This document shows, piece by piece, positions 7,235 to 14,512 of a DNA stretch of 39,560 nucleotides. A program made the position numbers and the translations under genes. Below the pieces are notes generated by a model. It saw only the letters and a program-made list of their open reading frames with translations, ran no database searches and was not told the origin of the DNA. The DNA is from an uncultured Microscilla sp. (lineage in GTDB: Bacteria; Bacteroidota; Bacteroidia; Cytophagales; Microscillaceae). The stretch spans positions 1 through 39,560 of the forward strand of contig NZ_CANLRP010000074.1 of NCBI RefSeq assembly GCF_947493425.1, in the 5' to 3' direction. Numbering within the stretch: the stretch's first letter is position 1; every line of letters starts with the position of its first letter.

Positions 7235-7894
7235 ATGGCATTCAAAGATAAAAACCTAAAAAAATTAGCGGACATTGATGCTTCAAAATACAGCAGCAAC
7301 AAAGCCCTGAAAGACGAAATTGAGAGTATTCAAAAAGATTTGGCTTATTACCAAGAACAAGATTTCACAGAAGAGGAAGTACTTGAGGTGTTGGATGATA
7401 ACCACACTCTTTTGCTAGAAAAAATAGCCGAAGCTGACAAGCCCACACCAAAACCAAAAAAGGCAGCCACACAACCCAAAATTAAAAAAGTAGACAGGGC
7501 AAAGCTAGTTGCTACAGATGTTACCAGTTGCCGGAGGGTAATTAACCTCTATGAGCGAAAAAAAAGGCAAGAAAAGATTGAAGAGTTGAAAGCTAATGCT
7601 TTGGCAAATGCCAAAACCAGTAAGGAAAAAAAAGAGATTGAGGCACGCGATTCTATCAAAGATTTTGAGCCTAAGAAAACAGTGCCCGAAGTTGTAGAGC
7701 AACGCCTTGAAAATATTATTGAATACGTGATTCAGCAAAGGGCGCTCACATTCGGCACAGAAAAAAAACTAAGAAAAAAGGCGCTGAAAAGTGTCAAGGA
7801 CAAAGAAATGAAAAAAGTTGTCAATGGCATAAAACAGCTAATTTTGAACGAAAGCCGAGAGGCATACACTGAAATAATCTCAAAAGTAATATAA
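7235..7894 (+). CDS. Helical charged protein, unknown
   Basis: A 219-residue protein, nine bases after the ParB/methyltransferase gene and in the same operon. It is rich in Lys and Glu, with a Pro/Lys linker around residues 68-85 (PTPKPKKAATQPK) dividing two helical parts; long stretches look like coiled coil. There is no signal peptide, membrane segment or catalytic motif. No family is recognised. Its position between a DNA-modifying protein and the lysis/entry genes, and its basic character (many KK and RKK patches), would fit a scaffolding or DNA-associated protein, but that is a guess. Confidence 0.7.
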   Translation: MAFKDKNLKKLADIDASKYSSNKALKDEIESIQKDLAYYQEQDFTEEEVLEVLDDNHTLLLEKIAEADKPTPKPKKAATQPKIKKVDRAKLVATDVTSCRRVINLYERKKRQEKIEELKANALANAKTSKEKKEIEARDSIKDFEPKKTVPEVVEQRLENIIEYVIQQRALTFGTEKKLRKKALKSVKDKEMKKVVNGIKQLILNESREAYTEIISKVI

Positions 7895-7900
7895 CACACT

Positions 7901-8599
7901 ATGAATATTATACTAAAAATTGGCGACAAAGGTGACCAGGTGCGCTGGCTACAACGCAAATTGCGCATAATGGATGATGGCTGGTTTGGCGTAATCACCG
8001 AAAAAGCGGTGAAGGACTACCAACGCGAAAATGACTTGTTAGTTGATGGTATAGCAGGTCCCAAAACACTTGCTACATTAGGCTTACAGACTGGTAATGC
8101 TGCACAGTGGATTTGCGTACACGTAAGCGCTACCCCTGAAAATGCTACAAGCATTGATGCCCGTTGGGTGAAGAATTACCACATGGGCATAATGAAGTGG
8201 AATAAGCCAGGCTACCATTTTGTGATTGAACAGGATGGTACACTAGTGGAGTTGTGGAAACTAGACTTGTCTGATGGCATCCAAAAACAAGAAACTACCT
8301 ATGGCATTGGCGGATGGAGAGATGCTGCCGCAGTGAATATCTGCTTAATCGGTGGGCTTAACAGTCACGGACAACCCAAAGATACACGAACGCCCGAACA
8401 ACGCAAAACCCTAGATGCACTTACCAAGGCATTGCTCAAGGAAGCTCCAGCCGCCAAGTTGGTAGGGCATAATCAGTTTTGGAATAAGGCGTGCCCTTGC
8501 TTTTCGGTGCCCAAATGGGCAAAGGAAACCTTAAGGCTCAAAGACGAAAACATAGAAACACAGGACCCATTCGGGTACGCTCGCACATTCAATGCCTAA
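7901..8599 (+). CDS. Peptidoglycan-binding domain / T7-type N-acetylmuramoyl-L-alanine amidase
   Basis: A 232-residue endolysin-like enzyme that cuts the bond between muramic acid and the peptide stem. Residues 4-62 are a PG_binding_1 domain (KGDQVRWLQRKL, DGWFG, VDGIAGPKTLATLGL). Residues about 68-210 are an Amidase_2 domain with T7-lysozyme landmarks: zinc ligands His74 (VHVSATP), His190 (VGHNQF) and Cys198, catalytic Tyr105 and Lys196. The His190-Cys198 spacing of eight matches T7 lysozyme. There is no signal peptide, so it acts from the cytoplasm after membrane opening or as part of a particle. A terminator follows it, and a candidate holin (9235) and a transglycosylase (9577) are close by, making a lysis/entry module. 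Confidence 0.9.
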   Translation: MNIILKIGDKGDQVRWLQRKLRIMDDGWFGVITEKAVKDYQRENDLLVDGIAGPKTLATLGLQTGNAAQWICVHVSATPENATSIDARWVKNYHMGIMKWNKPGYHFVIEQDGTLVELWKLDLSDGIQKQETTYGIGGWRDAAAVNICLIGGLNSHGQPKDTRTPEQRKTLDALTKALLKEAPAAKLVGHNQFWNKACPCFSVPKWAKETLRLKDENIETQDPFGYARTFNA

Positions 8600-8627
8600 C
8601 CCTAAGATCAATCAACCAGCAAGCAAA

Positions 8628-8664
8628 ACCTGGTAATGGGCAAGCCCGTTGCTAGGTATTTTTT
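8628..8664 (+). terminator. Hairpin terminator after the amidase
   Basis: Arms 8628-8641 and 8644-8657 pair over 14 positions (three G-T pairs) around a tight loop, followed by a six-T run at 8659-8664. It ends the 3818-8599 transcript unit in part or in full. Confidence 0.8.
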
Positions 8665-8684
8665 CAACAAAGCAAAAAACCACT

Positions 8685-9134
8685 ATGGGACGCAACAAAC
8701 GTTATCCTCATCAAATTCTGATGGATGAGGAGAGTATTGATATTGACACATTGCCAGACGAAATCCAGAGAGCTATCGTCATCTTTGAGCGAGGAGACAA
8801 AAAAGATGCAGGGTATAACCCTGAACTTGAGCCACTGTCAGAAGAAATTGAGGCGCAAATACGTGATTGGATGGACGAAGAACTAGAAGCAGATGAAGAC
8901 TGCCCGTGTAAGAATCCAAACGTACATGCCATTTTTGTACTATACTATGGTGATGGAGTAGAAGAGGTGACCAGACAACAACTGAAGGCACTCGGCTTTG
9001 ACACGAAAATACTCAATCGCCGAGGGCGACCACGCGAAGAGGTAGAAGTAGGTGACTACAAACTCAAGCGTCAAGGAAAAGGCAAACAAGAAAAGTACAA
9101 AGTAGAAGAAACAGAGCCAACCGAAGCCGAATAA
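8685..9134 (+). CDS. Acidic protein with basic tail, unknown
   Basis: A 149-residue protein started at ATG 8685 (context CACTATG, just after the terminator T-run). The N-terminal two thirds are acidic (PDEIQRAIVIFERGD, then a Glu/Asp-rich stretch with a DCPCKNP Cys pair). A motif NRRGRPREEVEVGDYKLKRQG follows; RRGRPR resembles an AT-hook-like minor-groove binder. No family is recognised. A small DNA-binding or regulatory phage protein is possible. It precedes the holin-like and transglycosylase genes. Confidence 0.65.
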   Translation: MGRNKRYPHQILMDEESIDIDTLPDEIQRAIVIFERGDKKDAGYNPELEPLSEEIEAQIRDWMDEELEADEDCPCKNPNVHAIFVLYYGDGVEEVTRQQLKALGFDTKILNRRGRPREEVEVGDYKLKRQGKGKQEKYKVEETEPTEAE

Positions 9135-9234
9135 TCTTCTATAGTATAAGTATTTTGTAGCACTCCCTTGGGAAGTGAAACAAAATAATGTATGCAAAAA
9201 CATCATATTCAACCACAAACTATTTTTCACAGCT

Positions 9235-9573
9235 ATGAAAGAATTTGGTAATCAAATGTCTGCCTGGATAGTAGGTACAGGCATTACAATATTTTTGGGT
9301 GTTGCCCGTATTCTTCAAATGTTTGCAAAGCATACCAACAAGGATGCATTGCAGCAACGGGACATTGACCAATCAAAAAAAAGCATAGAAAAGCTTGATG
9401 AGCGCACTTTTGTTTTCAACAAAGACATGGGGTCAGTGATCACTGAAAACAAATACCTGAAAGAAAACAATCAAAAATTGGTAGAAGAAAATCAAAGTCA
9501 AAACATCGAAATAGCAAAACTCAAGGATCAATGGAATGAGTTTGACAAACGACTTATCAAACTCGAAAAGTAA
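9235..9573 (+). CDS. Small membrane protein with coiled coil, holin-like
   Basis: A 112-residue protein started at ATG 9235 (CAGCTATG). One hydrophobic segment lies at about residues 10-30 (SAWIVGTGITIFLGVARIL), followed by a long charged helix with coiled-coil character to the C-terminus (KYLKENNQKLVEENQSQN). The gene ends three bases before the transglycosylase gene. The single N-terminal membrane span plus soluble helix, placed between amidase and transglycosylase genes, fits a holin or spanin-like role, but membrane-anchored structural proteins of this element look similar, so the function is not settled. Confidence 0.65.
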   Translation: MKEFGNQMSAWIVGTGITIFLGVARILQMFAKHTNKDALQQRDIDQSKKSIEKLDERTFVFNKDMGSVITENKYLKENNQKLVEENQSQNIEIAKLKDQWNEFDKRLIKLEK

Positions 9574-9576
9574 GCG

Positions 9577-10257
9577 ATGGCACTCCCATACGAAAATATA
9601 GCCCTTAACCGCTATGGTCAAGGATTCATTACCAAAGTCAAAAACATATCCAAAAACCTTGGAATCAAACCTTCCTGGCTAATGGAAGTAATGAATTCTG
9701 AATCTGGGCTACGCCACGATATTAGAAATAACATTGGTGCGGTAGGGTTTATACAATTCTTGCCCCAAACAGCATACGGGCTTGGCACCAGCCCTGACTC
9801 ACTGGCAAATATGACAGGAACGGCACAACTGGACTACGTACAAAAGTACTACGCACCCTATTCGGGACGAATGAAAAACCCAATCGATTTGTATATAGTT
9901 GCTTTTTACCCTTACGCATTAGGGAAAAGCGATAATTATATAGTAGGAAGTGAGCAGGGCGATGCTTACGCACGGCTTGTGAAGCAACAAAACGCACCTT
10001 TTGACCTCAACAAAGATGGTTATGTGAGTTTAGGAGAGTTTAGGAGATTCGTTCGGAAAAAATTCAAGAATTTACCTGAATCGGATTTTACGGGTGGTTT
10101 TTTAGGTTTAGGAGTGGATAAGGGAAAAGTCTTTGCCATATCAGGCTTTGTACTACTAGGGTTAGTCTTGGGCATTTACTACTTCAGAAAGCAAATTTTT
10201 GGCTTTTATAAAACGCAAGCCAAAAACTTGCAAAAGGCTGTCGACAAAGTAGTCTAA
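9577..10257 (+). CDS. Membrane-anchored lytic transglycosylase with EF-hand
   Basis: A 226-residue protein. Residues about 15-130 are an SLT-type lysozyme-fold domain: catalytic Glu42 in the context MNSESGL, then GAVGFIQFLPQTA, the usual GxxQ motif region. Residues about 143-155 hold an EF-hand-like loop (DLNKDGYVSLGEF) that could bind calcium. A single hydrophobic segment (about 186-204) and a basic tail follow, so the enzyme is tail-anchored. In membrane-containing phages such as PRD1 a virion transglycosylase (P7) opens the cell wall during entry; the anchor here fits a virion-membrane location. It converges with the ribbon-helix-helix gene, overlapping it by four bases. Confidence 0.85.
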   Translation: MALPYENIALNRYGQGFITKVKNISKNLGIKPSWLMEVMNSESGLRHDIRNNIGAVGFIQFLPQTAYGLGTSPDSLANMTGTAQLDYVQKYYAPYSGRMKNPIDLYIVAFYPYALGKSDNYIVGSEQGDAYARLVKQQNAPFDLNKDGYVSLGEFRRFVRKKFKNLPESDFTGGFLGLGVDKGKVFAISGFVLLGLVLGIYYFRKQIFGFYKTQAKNLQKAVDKVV

Positions 10258-10445
10258 GCGGCAACTTTTAAAGTAGTTGTTTGCTCCTCTTTTTTAGCCC
10301 TATACCAATCCATCAAAATCCGACGAACTAGTGCCGACTCGAAACGGTCGCCCGTAACTAAAGCTTCGCTATTGAGCATTGCTTTTACTTCGCTTGGTAG
10401 CCAAGTTTTCACTTGCACCATATTATTTTTTGTAGAGGCATTCAT
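10254..10445 (-). CDS. Ribbon-helix-helix type transcriptional regulator
   Basis: A 63-residue protein. The core VQVKTWLPSEVKAML, a Gly turn and FESALVRRILMDWYR follow the pattern beta strand, helix, turn, helix of Arc/CopG/MetJ-type regulators, which bind DNA as dimers by inserting the paired strands into the major groove. Length is typical. It is the only minus-strand gene within the plus-strand block and is divergent from the operon starting at 10608. The 163-base gap contains its -7 promoter box and a 40-bp palindrome, so it probably represses its own gene and the rightward operon. It is the best candidate for the phage repressor or switch protein. Confidence 0.75.
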   Translation of the reverse strand: MNASTKNNMVQVKTWLPSEVKAMLNSEALVTGDRFESALVRRILMDWYRAKKEEQTTTLKVAA

Positions 10446-10480
10446 AACAGTTCATGTTAGGTTTTTAAATAATTCCCCTG

Positions 10481-10488
10481 CAAATATA
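10481..10488 (-). promoter_or_regulatory. Bacteroidota -7 promoter box for the regulator gene
   Basis: On the minus strand the sequence is TATATTTG, a perfect match to the TAnnTTTG -7 element, about 36 bases before the regulator's start codon. The region 20-25 bases upstream of it falls in the palindrome at 10501-10540, so occupancy there would block this promoter. Confidence 0.65.
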
Positions 10489-10500
10489 GCTAAAAAACAA

Positions 10501-10540
10501 TGTTTTGATACTAGACTGGTACCAGTCTAGTCCCAAAACA
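10501..10540. promoter_or_regulatory. 40-bp palindromic operator
   Basis: The 40 bases are symmetric about 10520/10521. The inner 11 bases of each arm (ACTAGACTGGT) pair perfectly, then two mismatches, then seven more matching bases (TGTTTTG / CAAAACA). The site lies between the divergent ribbon-helix-helix gene and the operon beginning at 10608, the usual place for a switch operator. No T-run follows, so it is not a terminator. Confidence 0.8.
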
Positions 10541-10607
10541 TTTGCACTCCTATTTTTTACTCAAAATCCCCAACATAACTTTAATCCAACAACCGAAAAT
10601 TTCAAAA

Positions 10608-11186
10608 ATGCAAAGCAACAACATTGAATTAGCTGGCTTGAGCTACATAAAAAAAATAGTAGCCGATTACATAAAGAGTATGAGTAAAAAACACCAAACA
10701 GGTGTAAAACTCATTCTGGCAAATGACTACAGACTTGAACCTTTAGGTGGATCATATATTTATATAGTCAATTCACAAGGTCAAGTACTGGAAGAAATTA
10801 AAGTAGAAACTTTACTTGAGAACATAAAACAAAAAGGAACTAACACTATAGAGAAAAACAAAGCAATACTCCAAGTTGCAGGGCAATATGCAAAAGCCAA
10901 AGAAGCCATAGAAAGCATTGACCCAAAAGGGCAAAGCGGGTTGCTCTATGATTACATTGCTGACAAGGAAGAAGCACTTAACGCTAATAGCATTAAGGTA
11001 ATTGTAAGTTGCCTAAGCACACAAACAAAACCACGTACACCAGGCATGCATAGAAGAAAAAGAGAAGTATTGCACTACCAAATAGCAAAATACACTCCTG
11101 AGCCTGAATTACTAGATTCAGGGGAGTTTGAAGACCTTATTAGTAAAGTTACTACCGTACTTATTCAATCACAAAAAACAGTATGA
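10608..11186 (+). CDS. First gene of the rightward operon, unknown
   Basis: A 192-residue protein started at ATG 10608 (an upstream TTG at 10542 is disfavoured because it lies closer to the operator). It is a mixed alpha/beta soluble protein without cysteine clusters or membrane segments. Near residue 140 there is a basic patch (TKPRTPGMHRRKREV). No family is recognised. It overlaps the DnaA-like gene by four bases (ATGA), so the two are translationally coupled and probably act together, which would fit a replication or early regulatory role. This role is inference from position. Confidence 0.7.
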   Translation: MQSNNIELAGLSYIKKIVADYIKSMSKKHQTGVKLILANDYRLEPLGGSYIYIVNSQGQVLEEIKVETLLENIKQKGTNTIEKNKAILQVAGQYAKAKEAIESIDPKGQSGLLYDYIADKEEALNANSIKVIVSCLSTQTKPRTPGMHRRKREVLHYQIAKYTPEPELLDSGEFEDLISKVTTVLIQSQKTV

Positions 11187-11638
11187 TAACGGTATATGGA
11201 GACATTCAAAACTCTATGGATAATATTGTAGGTGTGGTAGGTCCTAGTCGTTTCCTACAATTACTTAAGATCATAGAGAATGCAAACAACCTAGAAGCAA
11301 TCAATAAAAAAGAAGGCTCAAAAGAGCAATCAATTGCTGATTTCATTCTGGAAAGGGTAGCAGAGGAGTATAGTATAAGTGCCAAGCAAGTGCTAGAAAA
11401 AAGGAAAAATGTTGAGGCTAAAATGGTTGCTACAAACCTAATATATCATTACTCCAAACTATCCATGACAGAGGTAGCGAAAGTAATGGAATATTCAAGC
11501 ACTTATATGGTATGGAAGCATATAGATGATATGAATACAATTATTCAATTAGAAGGTGTTTATACATCAATAAAAGCCAAATACGAAGCAATAAGCGTAA
11601 AGACAGAAACATTCATTAAAATGCTTGAATTAAATTGA
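11183..11638 (+). CDS. DnaA domain IV-like DNA-binding protein
   Basis: A 151-residue protein. Residues about 52-118 follow the DnaA domain IV pattern: FILERVAEEYSISAKQVLEKRKN, then VATNLIYHYSKLSMTEVAKVM and a final helix beginning SSTYMVWKHI, matching the order basic loop, helix-turn-helix and signature helix of the DnaA box-binding domain. The AAA+ ATPase part of DnaA is absent. Short DnaA-like proteins occur in Bacteroidota phages. It may bind an element origin, recruit host replication, or regulate transcription; it is the only replication-related candidate in the block. It is coupled to the gene upstream and followed after one base by the next gene. Confidence 0.6.
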   Translation: MITVYGDIQNSMDNIVGVVGPSRFLQLLKIIENANNLEAINKKEGSKEQSIADFILERVAEEYSISAKQVLEKRKNVEAKMVATNLIYHYSKLSMTEVAKVMEYSSTYMVWKHIDDMNTIIQLEGVYTSIKAKYEAISVKTETFIKMLELN

Positions 11639-11639
11639 A

Positions 11640-12422
11640 ATGACAGAAGATAAACAAGCCGAAAACCCGCTACCAAACTTAGAAGAACATCCGCTCCTTG
11701 CACCAGTAGACCCAGAGCAACATGTAGTAATTGATAAAACAAACATTCCTCTACCCAAAATTGCAGATGAGGACAAAGAAGACAAAGAAAAAGAAATTAC
11801 AACTATTGCTGGGAAGAAAAGAAAAGAGAGGGAGAATGCAAGACTAAACGAAGAACAACCTCTGTATCAGAAAACAGAAAAGGAGAAACCAAAACAGTTT
11901 GTTCTACCAAGCAACGATACAGAAGACAAGGCTAAGTCAGAAGAAAGTTTTGAAGAAAACATTGAAAACGACCAGCTAAACAACTTCGAGTTTTCAGGTG
12001 GCGGGAACATGTTTGCTGATACAGCTATAGGTCTTATCCAGACATTTTTACCATTACTGGTTAGTAACTGGATACAAATTGACTCAATGGAAATACTAAA
12101 AGCTGAAAAGCAAGAAATAGTACCACTAGGGTCATTTGAACGTGTTAATAAGGTTAATGACCGCAATAAAGACATGCTAAATGAAACTATCTCTCAAGGA
12201 ACAAGGCAAATACAAAGACCACTTGAAGATGTGTTATCCAAGCGATCTATTGAACCAGGACCAGAGGCAAGCCTAATGATGGCTTTAGGTGTTTTTGGAT
12301 TTTCAACATTTTCTGTAGCTAGAGATATACGAAAATCAAACAAAGCATTCTTGGATGACCTAATAGATATACAAACTAAAAAACAAAAAGAAAACAAAAA
12401 AAAGAGCGAAACAAAAAAATAG
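11640..12422 (+). CDS. Long acidic N-terminus with two hydrophobic segments, unknown
   Basis: A 260-residue protein. The first 115 residues are disordered-looking, acidic and Pro-rich, and include the linker TIAGKKRKE that carries a copy of the dispersed motif. Two hydrophobic segments follow, near residues 123-143 (TAIGLIQTFLPLLVSNWI) and 210-228 (SLMMALGVFGFSTF), with a charged loop between, then a Lys-rich tail. It lies immediately before the packaging ATPase (three bases apart). A membrane protein that docks the ATPase, as packaging-vertex membrane proteins do in PRD1, is an attractive reading, but there is no sequence proof. Confidence 0.65.
   Translation: MTEDKQAENPLPNLEEHPLLAPVDPEQHVVIDKTNIPLPKIADEDKEDKEKEITTIAGKKRKERENARLNEEQPLYQKTEKEKPKQFVLPSNDTEDKAKSEESFEENIENDQLNNFEFSGGGNMFADTAIGLIQTFLPLLVSNWIQIDSMEILKAEKQEIVPLGSFERVNKVNDRNKDMLNETISQGTRQIQRPLEDVLSKRSIEPGPEASLMMALGVFGFSTFSVARDIRKSNKAFLDDLIDIQTKKQKENKKKSETKK
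11811..11826 (+). repeat. Dispersed motif copy 3 (variant)
   Basis: GGGAAGAAAAGAAAAG, preceded by ATTGCT as in copy 2; the A-run boundary is shifted by one base. It encodes GKKRK in a linker of the protein at 11640. Confidence 0.7.
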
Positions 12423-12425
12423 ACT

Positions 12426-13205
12426 ATGGCAAAGGTAAGAACGAGAGGTATTGAGGTTGCTATAGGTGAACAAGGTGTAGGAAAAACATTTGTAGCTGTA
12501 AACTACGCAGAGGCTTATACCAAAAAGCACAATGAGCCTGTTGTTGTCTTTGATCCAAATAGGGAGAAAGCCTACGCACACTGGGAAGAGGTAAAATTAG
12601 CTGACGTTCCATATTTGACAGGACAAGGTTGTTATCGCGTATCCCCAGTAGATGAATATGGTGAACATACTGATAACCTTCTACCAATATTACTATACCT
12701 CTTAAAATGGTTTAGCAATGGGTTGTTAATAGCAGAAGATATTAACACTATTTCCGTTGGACTAGCAACACATGCACTAATAAAAGTTATAGTAAATGTG
12801 AGGCACAAGGGACTTGATTTGCTGTTGAATTTTCAAAGCCCAAGGGCAGTAGCTCCACGCATACTCGATAACCTGAAATGGATTAGGTTGCATAAATCAG
12901 CATCATTTAAAAAGACAGTAGAAAACTACGAATCAAAACGAATTGCAGAACTAATAATAAGGCAACAAGTCAAAGAAGGTAATTATAGATGTTATCTGTA
13001 CCTAGACCACGCAAAAAACCTCATCAAAGGAGCCAGCAATCATCAAATAAAAATGGCTGCACGCGAATATTTAACTGAAAATATAAGCCAAGTAAAGCAG
13101 ACAATTTATGTAAAGCTAAAGATTAAAAAAGACAGCGAAACTGCAAGAGAAAAAGCTTTGAACTACTACCTGAAAGAGAAAAATTATTTCCAACCTTATT
13201 TCTAA
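12426..13205 (+). CDS. FtsK/HerA-A32-like genome packaging ATPase
   Basis: A 259-residue P-loop ATPase. Walker A is GEQGVGKT (residues 14-21), Walker B is LLIAED (100-105), RHKG follows at 126-129 and a sensor-type NFQSPR at 135-140. This order, short length and Q/R sensor resemble packaging ATPases of tailless membrane phages (PRD1 P9, PM2 P9) and Zot-like proteins, rather than large terminases, which carry a nuclease domain and are about twice the size. It would drive DNA into preformed particles. It sits one short gene group upstream of the candidate capsid gene, the usual neighbourhood. Against Zot: there is no membrane segment. Family placement is by motif reading only. Confidence 0.8.
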   Translation: MAKVRTRGIEVAIGEQGVGKTFVAVNYAEAYTKKHNEPVVVFDPNREKAYAHWEEVKLADVPYLTGQGCYRVSPVDEYGEHTDNLLPILLYLLKWFSNGLLIAEDINTISVGLATHALIKVIVNVRHKGLDLLLNFQSPRAVAPRILDNLKWIRLHKSASFKKTVENYESKRIAELIIRQQVKEGNYRCYLYLDHAKNLIKGASNHQIKMAAREYLTENISQVKQTIYVKLKIKKDSETAREKALNYYLKEKNYFQPYF

Positions 13206-13216
13206 AAACCAACACT

Positions 13217-13459
13217 ATGGAATATAACAACCCACAGCAAGCAATAGCACACTTTAAAAAGCATGTACTACCAACACTTACGTTTGAAAGTGAGCAAGAA
13301 AAAAAACAAACGATGGCTTATGCCAACCGACCAATGGGCGACTGGAGCCCCAATAAAATCAATCAGTTTTTGGAAAAATACCCAGAACATTGCCAAATAA
13401 CCTGGCAATACAACTTTTCGGAAAAGGTTGAGCAAAACGAAGAAGCAAAAGAAAAATAG
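13217..13459 (+). CDS. Small soluble protein, unknown
   Basis: An 80-residue protein, 12 bases after the ATPase gene, with start context CACTATG. It is charged and aromatic-rich (GDWSPNKINQFLEKYPEH, then ITWQYNF), with no membrane segment, and ends EQNEEAKEK. Its last nine codons and about 50 following bases are duplicated at 3656-3735, where only a relic remains. It lies between the ATPase and capsid genes, so a role in assembly or scaffolding is possible. No family is recognised. Confidence 0.65.
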   Translation: MEYNNPQQAIAHFKKHVLPTLTFESEQEKKQTMAYANRPMGDWSPNKINQFLEKYPEHCQITWQYNFSEKVEQNEEAKEK

Positions 13460-13541
13460 TGCTTATCTGGCTGGAAACAGTTAAAACACCACAAACAAAA
13501 AATTTTAGGCTTGTGTGGGTGTTTGCGAGAAACTTCGCAAA
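13430..13541 (+). repeat. Duplicated gene end plus downstream hairpins
   Basis: 13430-13507 matches 3656-3735 (24 identical bases at 13433-13456, then CTGGCTGGAAA and CCACAAACAAAAAA). Beyond it, TTTGCGA and TCGCAAA (13522-13528, 13535-13541) form a 7-bp hairpin without T-run. The stretch covers the end of the 80-residue gene and most of the gap to 13573. Confidence 0.75.
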
Positions 13542-13572
13542 TGCCTTACTTGCCAACTGAACACAAAACACT

Positions 13573-13674
13573 ATGAACATTATTGATATGGCGAAAGTTG
13601 CCTTAGTTGTTGCCATAATCGTTGGCGCAAATGATTACTTAATCAGACCTGCACTTGACAAAAAAGAAAGGTAA
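13573..13674 (+). CDS. 33-residue single-span membrane peptide
   Basis: ATG at 13573 in the context AACACTATG, stop TAA at 13672-13674. The peptide has one hydrophobic segment (MAKVALVVAIIVGAN, residues 6-20) and a charged end (LDKKER). Length and design recall the very short membrane proteins of PRD1 and PM2 virions. It sits between the 80-residue gene and the capsid candidate. The start context shared with neighbours argues that it is real, but its size leaves doubt. Confidence 0.55.
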   Translation: MNIIDMAKVALVVAIIVGANDYLIRPALDKKER

Positions 13675-13717
13675 TTCCTATAGGTTCCTTATCGCTTAAT
13701 CCAATCAGCAAATAAAC

Positions 13718-14437
13718 ATGAGAAAAGACAAGATGAATGCATTGCGAGCACAAGCAATGCAGGAATATACAAACTTCACGGGTGTGTCTGACAAGCCGCT
13801 CGTAAATGTAGTACCACAACAAGGCTACTCACATTATACAGCACACGATAGCCATTATAACATGGCAGGGGAAAAGATCACTGTGGAGAAAGATGGTGAA
13901 AAAGCAAGCGTGAAACGCATTCAAGAAAATGACCGCACCTACAACTTACGAATAGTAAACCTTGATACGATTAACGATCAGGAAGTAGAGCTATTTAATG
14001 CTTTCACGAATTTGAACGAGCCAAATCAGGGCAATAACCCTGATCATATTAACATTACTAGCAAAGGTTGGGATTATAGAACAATATTGCAGAGTTCTAC
14101 TGTCAACAACTTTGTTATTGGAAGTTGCCGCATAATGGTTGGTGATACTAACCAACTTACCGAAGATTTCACATTAACTGAAAAACTTGAAGGTGGAGGT
14201 ATTAAACAAACTCCTGTAGACATTGCCTCAGAAATAAACCCCGAATACAACACTGATAAAGTTGTAGACCTGAAGCGCCTTGACTGGTTGATACATGGAC
14301 ACTCTGGCATTAAGTTTAAGTTGCTGAAAGGTCAGTATATAAACCTTATAATGAAGGTAAAGCTACGTGGAAACATAGCCAACACATTGCAAGGTATTCC
14401 AGTAGTTGAAGCAGCTACCAGCACCTTCAGAAAATAA
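13718..14437 (+). CDS. Candidate major capsid protein, beta-rich (jelly-roll-like)
   Basis: A 239-residue soluble protein with alternating hydrophobic patterns typical of beta strands (NLRIVNLDT, then QEVELFNAF, NNFVIGSCRIMVG, IKFKLLKGQYINLIMKVKL) and no membrane segment, coiled coil or catalytic motif. It is the third gene after the packaging ATPase and has its own downstream terminator, the usual sign of a highly expressed capsid gene. PM2 P2, a double jelly-roll capsid protein, has 269 residues, so 239 is short but conceivable for a double jelly-roll and long for a single one. The assignment rests on position, size and strand pattern, not on recognised homology. Alternative: another abundant virion protein. 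Confidence 0.55.
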   Translation: MRKDKMNALRAQAMQEYTNFTGVSDKPLVNVVPQQGYSHYTAHDSHYNMAGEKITVEKDGEKASVKRIQENDRTYNLRIVNLDTINDQEVELFNAFTNLNEPNQGNNPDHINITSKGWDYRTILQSSTVNNFVIGSCRIMVGDTNQLTEDFTLTEKLEGGGIKQTPVDIASEINPEYNTDKVVDLKRLDWLIHGHSGIKFKLLKGQYINLIMKVKLRGNIANTLQGIPVVEAATSTFRK

Positions 14438-14456
14438 AGTTTGAAGTAAGAAAATA

Positions 14457-14486
14457 AAGGCTGTCTAACTTAAGGCAGTCTTTTAT
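14457..14486 (+). terminator. Terminator or attenuator after the capsid candidate
   Basis: Ten-pair stem (14457-14466 with 14473-14482, two G-T pairs), six-base loop, then TTTAT. It probably reduces read-through into the minor structural genes. Confidence 0.75.
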
Positions 14487-14512
14487 ATAATAACTCTAAA
14501 AAGCTTCAAATT

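Noticed and set aside
6823..7302. 159-codon minus-strand frame
   Set aside because: Antisense shadow of the methyltransferase end and the next gene.
12426..13205. Zot (zonula occludens toxin-like) assignment for the ATPase
   Set aside because: Zot proteins usually carry a membrane segment and lie in filamentous-phage operons; neither is seen here, so a packaging ATPase is preferred.
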